Shown here: positions 20,875-50,974 of the stretch, piece by piece | Layout: each line of letters opens with the position of its first letter | Position numbering within the stretch: the first letter of the stretch is position 1 | Notes under the pieces: generated by a model | Told to the model about the DNA's origin: nothing | The model's input: the letters and a program-made list of their open reading frames with translations, nothing else | Database searches by the model: none | NCBI GenBank assembly: GCA_036768485.1 | Contig: JAVLUZ010000627.1 | Span: 62,001 to 126,000, forward strand | Length of the DNA stretch: 64,000 nt | DNA from: Mermis nigrescens | Lineage: Eukaryota > Nematoda > Enoplea > Mermithida > Mermithidae | Direction: 5' to 3' | Position numbers and translations under genes: made by a program

Positions 20875-21552
20875 TTACTGTCGATGAAAATTCATAAAAT
20901 TTATGCACAGTCATGTGAAACAGACTTTAGGCATTTACATACCACTCCTATCGTATTAGTTAGCACTGCTGTCTTTTCCGCAAAGCTATCGAACAAATGT
21001 ACAGAATCGTCATTGCGAATGGAGCAAAATAAACTGAATGTAGAAGCTTATTCCCGGCACTGATTGACCCATATAAAGGGCTTGTTCTCGAAAATAAAAA
21101 AGATCAATGAAACGATTCACGAGCGGTCCATAAGAATAACAATGAAATTAGGTGCGTGAAATTCATAACAAAGTCAGGTATGAGAATAGTGCCTAGAAGT
21201 TGGAGGCAGTTTACAGCAAAAACGAAAATGCTACTTACTCGATTTACTACCTACCTTATATAAATAAAACGGAGTATACAAATGCATTTGTATATATAAA
21301 TAAAACAAAACGTAACTTGCCAAAAGTTCAATTCCAGAAGGCCACCGTGATTCTCGGGTATTCTAAATTCATGGGGTCTAAACACCAACTTGTTTAAGGG
21401 GTTGAACTTTTGAAAGGAGATACAAGAAACAATTAATGCAACATATATAGAAAGTAGGTTATTTATTCGTCCTGTTATATCCGTCTGCATTTCTTCGACA
21501 AACCACGCGAAGCAGTAACATTTGAAAGTGCACACAGATATCAAAAAAGTAC
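20875..21552. other. No gene seen
   Basis: Short frames only, AT-rich, no recognisable family. Confidence 0.5.
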
Positions 21553-21560
21553 GTCCAAAA

Positions 21561-22001
21561 GTGGCGGATCCAGGATTATCTGACAGGGGCGGTGCCCTAA
21601 ATTTCCCTTAAGAAGTCAAAAATTGTCCGAGAAATTCGATCATTATGCTTAAAAGTAGTGATTTTTTATGCCATCTTGTGATAAGCTTAATTGTCTCTTA
21701 TGCGATAAGAAGTTTAGAATTTTTCGATTAGAAACTCAAAAAAATTGATGCAAAAATCGACACAAAACGACAGAAGATACTCGAGAAACCATTGTAGGAA
21801 CTGAAAATACTCTTCTAACGTCAGTAAATGTCATTAATAAGTACTACTCCGGCTCGAAGCGCCTGGAAAATTTGAAAAATCATGATAAAAATGATTAAAA
21901 TTATCAAAAACAAAAAGACACATAGTTTTCATTACGCCCAAATATATTTTGACGATTAGGGAGGCGGCCAACCCGCCCGCCCCCGCTAAATCCGCCACTG
22001 G
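21561..22001. mobile_element. hAT-like MITE with GTGGCGGATCC ends
   Basis: The left end GTGGCGGATCCAGGATT and right end AAATCCGCCACTGG form an inverted repeat. A perfect 8-bp duplication GTCCAAAA lies at 21553-21560 and 22002-22009. It is 441 bp and non-coding. The same family occurs at 33927-34434, with a short version at 63052-63240. Confidence 0.85.
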
Positions 22002-22009
22002 GTCCAAAA

Positions 22010-23081
22010 ACAGTAAAACTGTTACCTTGTTGATTGTATGTTTTACGCGATAATTTTTGCGATTTCATTATTTCAGCCTTTTATTATCTTTGTGATTAGG
22101 TAAACATTTGGATAACAGCAAGTCTAATTTCTGTTACGGTGACACTCTGTTTAAACATCTTAACTGTAATGTAAAGTACCAGTATAAAGAGAGGGAACGC
22201 TAAGATACTTCTATGCATGTGAATCAGCAAGTCTGTCAATTCGCCAACGCCAGATGTCAGCTATTTCAGCAAATAAATTGGCTAACCGGCGGTCAGTTCA
22301 CTCGTGTTTCAGTCAAATTATTTTCCAAAAAAGCGTCAGTTGACAGATGAAAGCTGGTTGATTACCAAGCTAATAAAAGTCATAAATCACACATCCGAAA
22401 CCATTAAGGATTTCAGGATGCCTTATTGGGTAGGTGTACTCAACACTTTGCGAGTAGGGGAAGATCTCTTTACACCAGTAATTTGATTGACAATTTCAAT
22501 TACACACGTCATTAATTTTTCATATGAACTCTGAAAGTTCAAAAGTTTAAATAAGCCTCATAGAATCGATAAAAAACCTTGCACGAGTACGACGTCAATC
22601 ATTATGAGCAGCCGCATAGTTTGCTCATAATGCAAACAAAACACGCGTCTGAAGTACAGTGCGAGAAAACTGCGCCCAAAAGAGCGCAACTCTGTATCAT
22701 TTAGATAGGTATGTACATATGTAGATGTATAACGCGTTAAAAACAAAGAAATAAATGAAACGCCCACCCTGCTAAACAGTATTAACGTACGTCACACCCG
22801 AAAAATATGAAGGGCGCGATTTCTTAAAATAGTCGAATAGTGCGTATAGGCATACATGTAACGGACCAAAATTTTGGGCAGGGGTCCCCGGCCATTTCGG
22901 GGTAGGGGGTAAATGACCTCTAATTTTTGGCCAAAAAACACCTGCAAATGGCCATAAATTCTAATTTTCGCTAAAAATGGGGGCAGGGGTCAGAATTTTT
23001 TTGGCTCGAGGGACGACCAATTCTGAGTAGGGATATCACGTTACACGCATGCGTATAGGTAACTAATTATTGCTGCAGCGA
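22010..23081. other. E2F downstream flank
   Basis: It contains one repeat (about 22858-23050, ends CATACATGTAACG and GTTACACGCATG). TTTATT on the + strand near 22079 could be a minus-strand AATAAA for E2F, about 1 kb after its stop. Nothing else is recognised. Confidence 0.4.
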
Positions 23082-40714
<17,633 letters not shown>

Positions 40715-40804
40715 CTTAACAGTGGCAAGTCATATCGATGAGAATCGATAAATAAATCGTCATGCACGCTGAGAAGGGTTTCCCGAGCATACACTTAACG
40801 GGAT

Positions 40805-41200
40805 TGGTACACATACATACATGAGGTATACCCCTAATAGGACACCTGAAAAACATACCCCCTCAGGCTATCCTCGGAACTAATCCTATTGCTAAAAGCA
40901 TGAAAAACCGCCAAACGACGTCTAAACGCATAATTTCAGAATCATTTTTAGAGCAATAGACTGTTAAATTCATTCATCCAGACACCTTTCTATGTATCTG
41001 AGGTTCAAGTCATTCTATCGCCCTTATTGTTATTTGTTTTCAAGCAAATTTAATCACAAATACTCATGAAGAATAAAATACAACGAATTAGGTATTAAAA
41101 AATTTGGCATTAAACAACAATGAAGTACTCATTTTACCCCCTACCCTCCCGAGGAAGCTTCACTTTAACCCCCTCCCAGAAGTTTTGACCATAAGCATGT
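40805..41200. repeat. 380-bp repeat, copy 2 (upstream flank of E2F)
   Basis: Begins about 90 bp upstream of the E2F start codon; homologous to 35612-35995. Any E2F promoter would have to lie within or beyond it. Confidence 0.6.
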
Positions 41201-41279
41201 ACGGGAAGTGGGTATTATCCCTGCCTCAGGGTCCAAGACTTGAGTCACTGTCAGGGAATGACCAAAGCTCTAAAATTTT

Positions 41280-41340
41280 GCTTTGGCCAGCCCTTGCTTC
41301 GGCCTTCGACCGAAGCTTTCGGCCGAAGGCCGAATCTGTA
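41280..41340. repeat. CTTCGGCCTTCG palindromic cluster
   Basis: GCTTCGGCCTTCGACCGAAG followed by CTTTCGGCCGAAGGCCGAA. A related cluster is at 43747-43795. Confidence 0.55.
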
Positions 41341-41344
41341 TATA

Positions 41345-44300
41345 TTCTAAAATTTTATAATCATAAGTATGAAGTATGACATTGTGAACTAAGTCAAATA
41401 TGAAAGTTAAGCTTGATGATGTTTCACGAGTTGATACGAAATAATAGGAAAGTGTCATTAATTGCTAAAAATTTAATTTAAAAGCGCAGTTGAATATCAT
41501 CATTAGCACTCATTTTATTGCTGGACCTTTCATCTATCAGCGGCTATAACGTATTAATATTTGAAAAATTTTTGTCAATGTTGTGTAAAATGTTCTAGAT
41601 AGATTTGTTCTTTATTTGATTAGGTATTCTTCATTGCACGTTTTATACAAGACACGTCCTTCATCCAATCATAAACATTTCATGCAGATAATTCTGATCA
41701 GATTTAAATATTAAATTCATTCTTTATTTGCTGAGCTACGTAACTTAAAACATCTTGTTTTTCAATCCATAATATTTTAATCATACATGGGTAAGTTTCT
41801 TTAAGGAAGGAATAGTTCAATGGACGGGCGCAAAGAGGAAAGGAATTTAGTAATTCTACCTTCTGATTAGCACCAAATTTTTTGGCTAACAAAGATAAAT
41901 TAAAACTGGCACAGAATAATTTTTACGTTTAATTACATTGTTGTGAGTTGCTCTTATATTCTGGTTGTTGCATACTTCTAAACTCAAGCATGTTTCACAA
42001 AAGGAAACAGGTAACAAGTTTATTAAATGGGCACGAAGAGCCGAAAGTTTTGACGTTTTCTGTTTTTCCTCAACTCAATGTTGAGCATTATAAAGGCAGA
42101 CACTACAGAAAACTACTAAATCCGACGTTTCTTGTCCTTATTTAGAGGCATTCAGCCTTAAAGTCTTTATACTAGTGGAGAAATCTTTGCTGATTACAAA
42201 AAAGAGGACTCACATGCTTTTCTATCATTTTAATTATCATTATGTCCTATCATAGGTGGGCAAGGTAGGAAAGGCCAGAGGGGGTGAAATTCAAAAACAA
42301 TCACACAGTAAACATGGGTCACAACATGCGTTCTTTCCTGGTGATCTATTGATATTTTCATCTATATAGGCATATTAAAATGTCATTTTTGAGATCAGAA
42401 GGTAGATAAATTAAATTCTAAAATAAATTTTAAAAAAATGACTATTTTGAACAATGCATTAAGTGACTCATTCACTATCATGGGAAAAACAATTAAAAAG
42501 TGTAGGACTATTGGAAAATTAACAATGCTTCTGCAGTAAACTGACCAGTTTAGTTAACGTTTGGTTAACTTGCCTAATTTTTTAAATTGCAAAATCCAAT
42601 AATCTTCAGTAACTTATGGCTCACCAAAATCGCCTGACAGTATCTGATTTTCCAAAATCTGGGGGGTTAATACCCCTCAAACCCCCTCCTTATGCCCGTG
42701 TGTGTGTCCTATCTTTAACAAGTAGAAGATTAAATTAAGTTTGAAAATGCATTCTATCGAATGAAGCATCGGATTTTTGATCACTTTCTATGCAGATAAT
42801 GTAAAGTGTGTGCGGAAGGTGATTGATGAGTGTGTTTTCGGAATAGGTCTCTTCTCACATGTACACATATACAAAGATGCTCCCAAAAGTTTGCGCATTT
42901 TGTGAATGTAAATTTTAGGATACTATAATATTAATATGGTAGGTGCAATACTTTCCGAACCTATAGTAAATTGAGCTTTCCGACCTTCAGTAGTAAATTT
43001 AGATAATTTCTGGGTTTCTAAATATAAGAAATACAAATATTTAATAATAAGTCGCGAAGCGCCGAAAATTTTTGGTATTTTTACATTTTCCGATAGAATT
43101 TACGGCTTTTTTCCGCATTAGGCTGAAAAATTATTTCGCCTGAACAGAACTTGATTTTCTAATACCTTAACCCCCTCTTCACCCCCTATGACTATGTTTG
43201 ATATTAATGATAACATGCTTCTACATATGGACGTGGAGGTTGGGGGTTTTAGACACCGAAAATGTGGCAGACTCCACAGAATCCGATAGATCTCAGTATT
43301 CGATTTCGGCATCTTTTTTGCGATTTTTGCCAATGTAGCCCCACCAATCCAGCCAAACCCCCAGAATTTGGCTGCTGCCCATTGTGCATGATTCCATTAT
43401 AGTAATTTTCGTGAGTTATTGTTTCTACTGAAAAACGACGATTACTGTAATGTAGGTTAATCCTTATTTAAAAAAATATTCTTGGCACTTCACTTAAAGT
43501 ATGTTAGTGTTTTTAACTGAATTTTATGAATTATTTTCCTCAGTAATTTTGTCTGACATGCACTGTAAGATGAATCAACTTTAGCCAATGCTTGCTTGCT
43601 GTGTGTGACTTAAAATTATTGTGGTAAGCATGTGTACAAAGAAATAAGGTAACTAGAAGATAAATTAAGATGAATTGTGTTGTCTGACGTTAGTTAGATT
43701 GCACAGTGTCTATATTCTAACGCGAATAAAATGCTATGGTCATGAAAAAGCTTCGGCCTTTTCTCCAATCAAGCTTCGGCTTTCGATCGAAGCAAGAAAA
43801 CACCGCAGCTTCAGTCGTTCTCTGGTCACTGTCAGGCGATTTTGCGCTACCTATCAAAGATACCTCTCCAAACCGAAATAACCCCTTCCAGAATTCAATT
43901 TTTGAAAATTTTTCTTGGTAGTTTTGATGCCAATGGATAGTGCTGTTTAAGACAATTCTTTGACCTTTGAAAAATTTTGCATCCCCTCCCCAGAATTCTG
44001 ATGCTGCCCAGTGCCCACCTATGCCTATGAGGCATAATCAAATTTTCATATTTTTCATCTATACAAGTGACGGAACAAATTGAAAAAAGCACTAAGGAAA
44101 ATGCACTCGTACCTAATTAAAGCATTTCATAGCCTATTTTGATCGTTTTCCTTCGACATACAGAAAAATACCCAAACCAATTTACTGGACTCGAATTCAG
44201 GCGTTTTACTCCTCCCTCAACTCTGGACCATGGAAAACTGAGGTGTAACCACATAGTAATCTGATGGCTAGACTACATTAAACCTGCGCAACGAAGCAGA

Positions 44301-46430
44301 AATGTTGCCATTAAAACATCAAATTATTCATGTTTGATTTAAAGAAATGCAATGAACTTTGTAAATTGAACATCCTACATATTGCAATAAAAATTCACAA
44401 AAATAATCCTTAAATTCCGTTTCTAAAAGTTCATTATATATAAAGATGCTATTCAGGGTAGAACTCTTAGCCAAATACATCCAAATCGGCAGATTTTCGC
44501 CTGATTTGTCCTTCTGAGGTATTTGCTATCGTTTTTATTACCAAACTTTCAACCTTGGGCATCGAAGACACGCACTTCATAGCGATTTTTTAGGACTAAC
44601 TTGTGAAAATACTTAATTGCTCAGAGCTGGTATTGGTAAATGGTTTGACTGTACCTATACATTACAAATTAGCACAATAATAGAGCATGTGTAGGAAAAT
44701 TATTTTTAGCCAAAATACGGACTGAAAATAAATATTTTGACAAATCTTAGGGCATACATAGTAGGTAGCGCAGAAATTTCAAATTTAGATTTGGATCATC
44801 CTAACCAGTTTTGATTTCTCTATTTATTATTCAAATAAGGTCCTAATAAAGACAGTCTTACGTCTACATAATTGCTGCTTCTTGTTGTCGAGGGCACTGA
44901 GTTAAGATTTGATCTATAGCCACTGTGAGGAACGTATACCAATGAAGTGCAGCTTTCGAGCGCCATGAATATTTTGGTCCTTGATTACCTAAAATACACT
45001 AAATCTGGCAAGGCTACCAAGCTTATTGTAATCATTGGCAAGATAAATGGGCACTTTCACAGAATACATACGTTCTTAAAATAATCTGTTTTATTTGTGT
45101 CCTTAGGCTTGAGCCGCAAGAAAAACATGACAAATAATTCAACAACTTTCAAACAAACCTTATTTTCTGATAGATTGAAATGCGCTGAGTCGAATAAGAA
45201 AAATTAACTGGTTTGTCGCCAATATTTAAAGTTAAAATCAAATGTGTTGAATTCAGAACAAAATTATTTCGATTCGCTTATTTTAACAAACTCATGCACG
45301 GACACACAAGCAACTAAGCATAAGACTAAATTCATAAATAATAGGAAAATTAATAACTCATTTAGTTTCTGAGCAAACTGTCAAAACACAGCTTAGGTAA
45401 CTAATCATTTGGAACAAATACTACGAAGTATTTTACTTAGGTACAGCGTAGGAGAGGGGAAATCGTAAAAATTCAATATTTAAATGGCTGCAACTTTTCA
45501 AATATTTGCGGCCAATTCAAAACTCTTATTTTCTCACCCACCTCTAGGCTTCTCCAATCGCTGTTTGCTGATTCGCAAACTCAGCTATGTCGAAATTTAG
45601 CCCGACTTTTATTTGAAAATTTTAAAAAACTAAATCAATATTTCTCGTTTTTTCCTTTAGTCCCCTCGGCTCCGTCTGAGAATATTTTTTCAGAAAATGT
45701 TCTACATTCGCAAGGTAACCCATATCCTCCACTTAGCCGCGAAGCAGCACCGAAGATTCCGACAATTTTCGATAAAAACTGGATAAACTACTATGAAATC
45801 AATGCATTTTATGCTTTAGAACTTTTTACAAGAACCAACAAATCTCCAATGCGAACACGAAAACATTTGTGGAACAAAAGGACATCCTGATCCGCTGAAG
45901 CGCCGGGAGTATTTTTTATTAATCAATTGAAATGAGAAAAAAGCGATGGTCAAAAATTATTTAAAAAATCTCGCCAAATTATATTAAGCCTGTAGGAGGT
46001 TGGTCGCTCCTTTTACTTAAAATCAGCTCCGATTGAAGGTCGAGCGACGAGTGCAACTTTACTCTGTTTAGCAGCTTCTACAGTCAAAACACTTCAGTGC
46101 ATTGTTTTCAACCAATGTCGACTTGTCTGACACAAATGTCTGTGCAAAAAGCACAGATGGACAAACTGCACTCGTTACAATGCTCGATCTGAATCTAATT
46201 CGAAGCGATTTAAAAATAACAAATGAAGACGGATATACCGCCTTATCCTGTCACGTGTGCTTTTTTCGACCAATTAGTGGATTAGGCCTTTCAGAAATAG
46301 GCGGAGTTTGATCGTGATGTGATAATTGATGCTAAGTTAAACGCTATCGTTATTATTACTGTAATCTCAAAAATGTCGTTCCTAGCTACGAACTGAACTG
46401 ATTACGACGGATGCAAGAGAATAATAAAAC
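41345..46430. other. Gene-poor intergenic stretch
   Basis: Contents: a 3' part of the 450-bp element (about 42480-42705, ending GCCCGTGTGTGTG), a CTGGGCAGC-superfamily unit (about 43225-43385), MITE copy 10 (43870-44023) and a GCGAAGCGCCGAAAA motif at 43054. A 70-codon + frame at 46102-46311 is described under rejected items. No gene is supported. Confidence 0.5.
43870..44023 (+). mobile_element. hAT-like MITE, copy 10 (truncated)
   Basis: CCAGAATTCAATTTTTGAAA, TTTGATGCCAATGGATAGTG, then a deletion of the core, then CCCAGAATTC..GCTGCCCA and GCCCACCTATG. Confidence 0.65.
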
Positions 46431-46690
46431 GTACGGTCAATACAGTAAAAATACATCGCAGTTTGGAACGATCTACCTGACTTCATTGTTTCTTCCCCGA
46501 ACCTAAACATATTTAAATCTAGATTAGCAAACTTTGATTTATCTAGATATCTTGTGGGGCGCGCATAAAACTTGTCATTACATTGACTCGCATGCCCCGT
46601 TACTAATTCGTAATCGCGTATTATGTATTTTGTCATTTTGCAATATTATCAGTTGGTGTATTGGTAATAAAAAAATTTCTTTCTTTCAAA
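46430..46690 (+). mobile_element. LINE 3' end, + strand
   Basis: Encodes VWNDLPDFIVSSPNLNIFKS and RLANFDLSRYLVGRA followed by a stop, the C-terminus of a jockey/CR1-type RT ORF. A TTGGTAATAAAAAAATTTC tail follows. It meets the 3' end of the opposite-strand LINE copy A. Confidence 0.65.
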
Positions 46691-47309
46691 AGGAGACGAG
46701 CGAGTCATAAAGATGACAAATTACAAATTTTATCCGCTGATCCGACAACAAACTATGTAACATTAATACAGTGATAAGTAAAGAGAGAAAAAGATGAAAT
46801 ATATCTATTAAGAAAAACATGTCTATTTGGAGCACTTGTAACTTCCTCAGGTAGAGAATTCCAAACAGAGATTACTCGATTACAAAATTCGAATTTTCTG
46901 CAGTTTTTGTTTGCCCGATTAAAAAAAGCTTACAAGAATTCATTGCTCGATTTGAATTAGTATTAAATGTAAAGAAATCCTCAAAAGGCAGAATATTAAA
47001 TCTAATAATAGAAAAAGCTAAAGTGAGGTCATTATATAAACGCCTTAATTCAAGTCTTTCTAATCAAGTTGAACCAATCTCTGGTCATATGAAAGACTGT
47101 TATCATTGAAAAGTCGTTTTGTGAACCTACGTTGGACACCCTCAACGGAATCTATGTCGCGATGTAGAAAAGGGTTCCAAACAACCGATCCGTATTCAAG
47201 TAAAGATCTCACATAAGTAACAAAAGGCTTTACGAAGTAAAGATTTATCTTTAGAAACAAAACTGCGTAAGATTTAATGGAGTATATTGAGAATAAGGTG
47301 AACTTTTCA

Positions 47310-47511
47310 AATTTTCAAAAAAACGTGATTTTATGCCTTTTCAAACAATAATCTTTAACTTAGAGGTCGAAAAAACTGTCGGAAAACCATGTGAGTGAAA
47401 AAAATTTTTGTTTGGGATTTTTTTCACTCTCATGGTTGACAGATCGTGTTTTCAACATCTAAGTTATAGATTATTGCTTGAAAAGGCATAAAATCACGTT
47501 CTTTTGAAAAT
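47310..47511. repeat. Foldback, two 95-bp arms
   Basis: CGTGATTTTATGCCTTTTCA on the left pairs with TGAAAAGGCATAAAATCACG on the right; the arms are about 85% identical around a 12-bp loop. Inside the 627-bp element. Confidence 0.85.
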
Positions 47512-47527
47512 TTTTACTTAAGTATTA

Positions 47528-47685
47528 GCATCTATACATCGACCTGAGCGGGAGCGACCTCGACCTAAGCAGCTTTAAACACCTTTTAAGATATATTAAG
47601 ACCTAAGCATCTATACATCGACCTGAGCGGGAGCGACCTCGACCTAAGCAGCTTTAAACACCTTTTCAGATATACTAAGCCTAAG
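47528..47685. repeat. 79-bp tandem duplication
   Basis: GCATCTATACATCGACCTGA begins at 47528 and again at 47607; the first 57 bases are identical. Confidence 0.9.
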
Positions 47686-48239
47686 CCTAAGTATAATAGA
47701 AGTAAAATGACAATATTGAGAATAGCCCAGTTCGTCTCAATTAATTTGTTATCCTTAAACACATGAAGTTCAACAGTCTGTAACTCGGTCAATAATGCCG
47801 ACCGACACCTAATTCTTTCAGATTTGAATTCCTTGACCCTCAATCAGATTAAATCATCCATGCAAACTTAATTTCTAGGAGGTCACCTTATTCTCAATAT
47901 TAGCCGATTTAATGGCCTAACTGCAATCCTTTTTTCACAATATTTTCACAGTGTGATCTAGAAGTAAGGTCAGAGTTTAGAGAGACACCTAAATCTTTAA
48001 GGCAGGTCGTATTGAGGGGCAAGATGAAATCACTTAAGTAATAAGAATGCTCATGTCGTGTTATCGTGTCGTCGTGTTCGTACCGCCAATCGATCTGCTG
48101 ATTGTTTACCCTATCCGGCCCACCCAACATTTATCGGCGAAGCTGACTTCTAACCTGGTTGACTCAAACTTTCATATTTCCCTTATAATGCTTGTTTTCA
48201 AGTCCTAATCCATAGATCGATGAAAACAATCATGAAAAA

Positions 48240-50140
48240 CAAAATCATCTGTTACAAATTACAACTTACAAATTTATTCGCTGATCCGACAACAAACCAA
48301 GTAGCATTTATACATTGATAAGTAACGGCAAAAAATGAAATATAAACATACACAGAAAGACATGTCAATAAATACATAAATAGTTGAGGAAAGCGGGATA
48401 ACGTAAAGGCAGTACATAAACTGCGCAGGAAAATATGTCTATTGGCAGCACTTATAACTTCTGCAGGTAGAGAATTCCAAACGAGATTACTCGATAACAA
48501 AATTCGAATTTTCTGCAATTTGTGTTTCCCTGATTAACAAAAAGCTTACAAGAATTCATTATCCGATTTGAATTAGTATTAAATGTAATGAAATCCTCTG
48601 AAGGCAGAAAATTAAATCTAATAATAGAAAAAGCTAAAGTGAGGTCATTTATAAACGCATTAATTCAAGTCTTTCTAATCCAAGTTGAACCAATCTCTAA
48701 TCATATGAAAGACTTTTATCATTGAAAAGTCGTTTTGTAAACCTACGTTGGACACCCTCAACGGAATCTATGTCGCAATGTAGAAAAGGGTTCCAAACAA
48801 CCGATCCGTATTCAAGTACAGGTCTCACATAAGTAACAAAGGCTTTACGAAGTAAGGATTTATCTTTAGAATCAAAACTGCGTAAGATTAAATGGCCTAA
48901 GTGCAATCCTTTTTTCACAATATATTCACAGTGTGATCTAGGAGTAAGGTCACAGTCCAGAAAGACACCTTAATCTTCAATGCAGGTTGTATTGAGGGGC
49001 AAGATGAAATCACTTAAGCAATAAGAATGCTTAGGATTTGATTTACCTAAATATAAGACTGCACATTTATTTATTGAAATTTGTAGTTGACAAGTATTGG
49101 CCCATTTCTTAATATAATTTACGTCTGCTTGAAGAGTCAAAAAATTTGAGGAAAGATTCCAGACTTTCGCATCATCAGCAAAAAAAGCAAAATTACTACG
49201 TTGTTGGAGATAACCCAAATCATTAACATAAATTAAAAAGAGGATAGGACCTAAGATACTACCCTGTGGAACCCCACTAATAACAGGAAGTGGTGAGAGA
49301 AAGAATTTCCAATTTTTACCTGTTGAGATCTATTACTAAGAAAATTATGAATCCATTTATAACATAGCTTATTAATGCTGCAGGAAGCAGACTTGACAAG
49401 TAGTTTACTGTGTGAAACAGTGTCAAAAGCCTTACAAAAATCAATATATGCAATATCAATAGTAGAGCCTTCATCTAAATATTTTGACCACTTATTTTTA
49501 CAATTTAATAATTGTAATGCGCATGATTTATTTTTCCTAAAGCCGAACAGTCGCTCAGTTAATAAATTATATTTATCTAAGTAGTTAACGAGGGACTTAT
49601 TTACAATAAATTCCATTAGTTTGTAGGCGACGCAACATAAAAGAGACGGGACGATGATTTTCAAGTGAAGACATACATATCCCCTTTTTGTGTAAGGGAA
49701 CAATCAGCGCTTTACGCCATAAATCAGGTATCCGTCCTGTTCTGTATGAAAGATTGAAAATTGTTTCTAAAGGTACTAGCAGAACTCTCGTTAGTTTCTT
49801 CAAAAAGTAGGCGCATACAATTCATCGGGTCCGAGTGGATGCGATGGTTTAAGCATACTTAGAGATTTCAGAAATCGTATCAAAGTCAAATTTAGGGGAT
49901 ATATGGCAAATTTCATTAGTAGACCTCTTTGCAAAATAAGGAATTATATTATTATCAACAACAAAATTGCTAGCGAAAAAAGTATTAAAAGTTTCAGCTT
50001 TTTCAACATCTCTTTCAATTGTAAGGCGCTTGAATTGCATTATAATGCCTACGCATGATGCAAGTATCAAATCATTTTTCATAAGTCATTTTTGGGAGCT
50101 GATACTTTTTTCATTTAATCTAAGTGTGACCCGCAACATT
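48240..50140 (-). mobile_element. LINE copy B, most complete RT relic
   Basis: Minus-strand blocks in order: ETFNTFFASNFVVD (about 49990), TGRIPDLWRKALIVPLHKKG (about 49700), FGFRKNKSCALQLL (about 49530), AYIDFCKAFDTVSHSK (about 49430), a G-F-H-R-V-V-S remnant of the S-G-V-P-Q-G-S motif, FFADDAKVWNLSSN (about 49170), GKSNPKHSYCLSDF, RPVLEYGSVVWNPFL, VQRRFTKRLF and NLVWNSLPAEVIS (about 48470). Frameshifts separate them. The endonuclease domain is missing, so it is 5'-truncated and dead. It belongs to the jockey/CR1 group by motif style. Confidence 0.88.
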
Positions 50141-50169
50141 AGTAAGTTTAAACTACTCTTAATCTAGGG

Positions 50170-50360
50170 CGTGGGTAAAATTGATTACTGAATTGGAAAT
50201 GGAGAATGGAAAATTGGGTAAAATCCGGAAATAGAAATGGAAAAATGGAAGATTGGTAAAACCCAGAAATGGAAAATGGAAAATAATGGCTAAAAGCCGG
50301 AAATAGAAAAACGGGTGAAATCCTGCAAATTGAAAATGGAAAATTTCCCATTTTTCAAAT
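50170..50360. repeat. Purine-rich GGAAATGGAAAATGG tandem tract
   Basis: Imperfect repeats of AAATGGAAAATGGGTAAAA with a period near 36-40 bp. A related tract is at 50988-51045. Confidence 0.7.
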
Positions 50361-50444
50361 CTTTCATTGATATTGGTGCTTTTATGAGAGATCAAGCAAA
50401 AATTATGAAAATTTAAATGTCCTAAAATTCCGTATGACCAAGAT

Positions 50445-50974
50445 CAGGCCCATATCCAGTGGGACGGGAGGCACGTGCCCCCTCCGAAATGGAATATGTG
50501 AACAATTTTATCCTTTGCTTTTATATCTAAAAATCGCAAAAAATTTTCGGTGCATTCAGTCTCAAGTGCACGATTTAAACACTCCATTTTACTCTTCATA
50601 CAATCTAAAGCGTATTTGCATCTATATTTCTTCTTTTCTTCACAGTTCTTATACAGAAAATGAGATTTGTTCAAGAAGCAAGAATGGCAGCATTTTTTGG
50701 TGATGATTATGGATTGGCTGATGAACTTTGACCATTTTTAGGGTGAATTCTCAGCCGTGATTAAGCTCATTTTGTAAAAATTTTAGCGTTACGATTCAAA
50801 ATTGAAGTGCTCTTTTCACAAAATCTTCCAGGGCTCTGCTCCGGACTCCGCTTAGGGGGGCACTTGAGCGAGACCCCCTCAGTCTTAAACGAGATGGTTT
50901 TCATTGGATTCTCACCCTATCTAAGGCATCCGCTCCACCCCCCCCACCCGAAGCAAAATTTGGATACGGGCCTG
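50445..50974. mobile_element. 530-bp hAT-like element, CAGGCCC ends
   Basis: Left CAGGCCCATATCCAG, right TTGGATACGGGCCTG. Duplication ACCAAGAT/GCCAAGAT (7 of 8) at 50437-50444 and 50975-50982. Non-coding. Confidence 0.75.

Larger units (their letters stand above)
47279..47905. mobile_element. 627-bp DNA element inserted in LINE copy A
   Basis: The ends GGAGTATATTGAGAATAAGG and, reverse complemented, GGCTAATATTGAGAATAAGG are inverted repeats of about 25 bp. GATTTAAT flanks it at 47271-47278 and 47906-47913. LINE copy B at about 48878-48893 shows the empty site (GATTAAATGG). The 8-bp duplication fits hAT-, P- or Merlin-like families. It contains a foldback and a 79-bp tandem duplication. Confidence 0.85.
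46695..48150 (-). mobile_element. LINE copy A, 5'-truncated, interrupted
   Basis: Reading on the minus strand: YYLSDFILPLNTTC (after the catalytic motif), FVTYVRSLLEYGSVVWNPFL, VEGVQRRFTKRLFND and a C-terminal W-N-S-L-P block. It parallels copy B at about 90% over 46695-47280 and 47906-48060. The 627-bp insertion at 47279-47905 splits it. Confidence 0.85.

Noticed and set aside
46102..46311. 70-codon + frame with DGQTALVTMLDL and NEDGYTAL, faintly like ankyrin repeats
   Set aside because: Only two short G-x-T-A-L-like patches, no clear splice borders, and no neighbouring ankyrin exons. Possibly a decayed exon; not strong enough to call.
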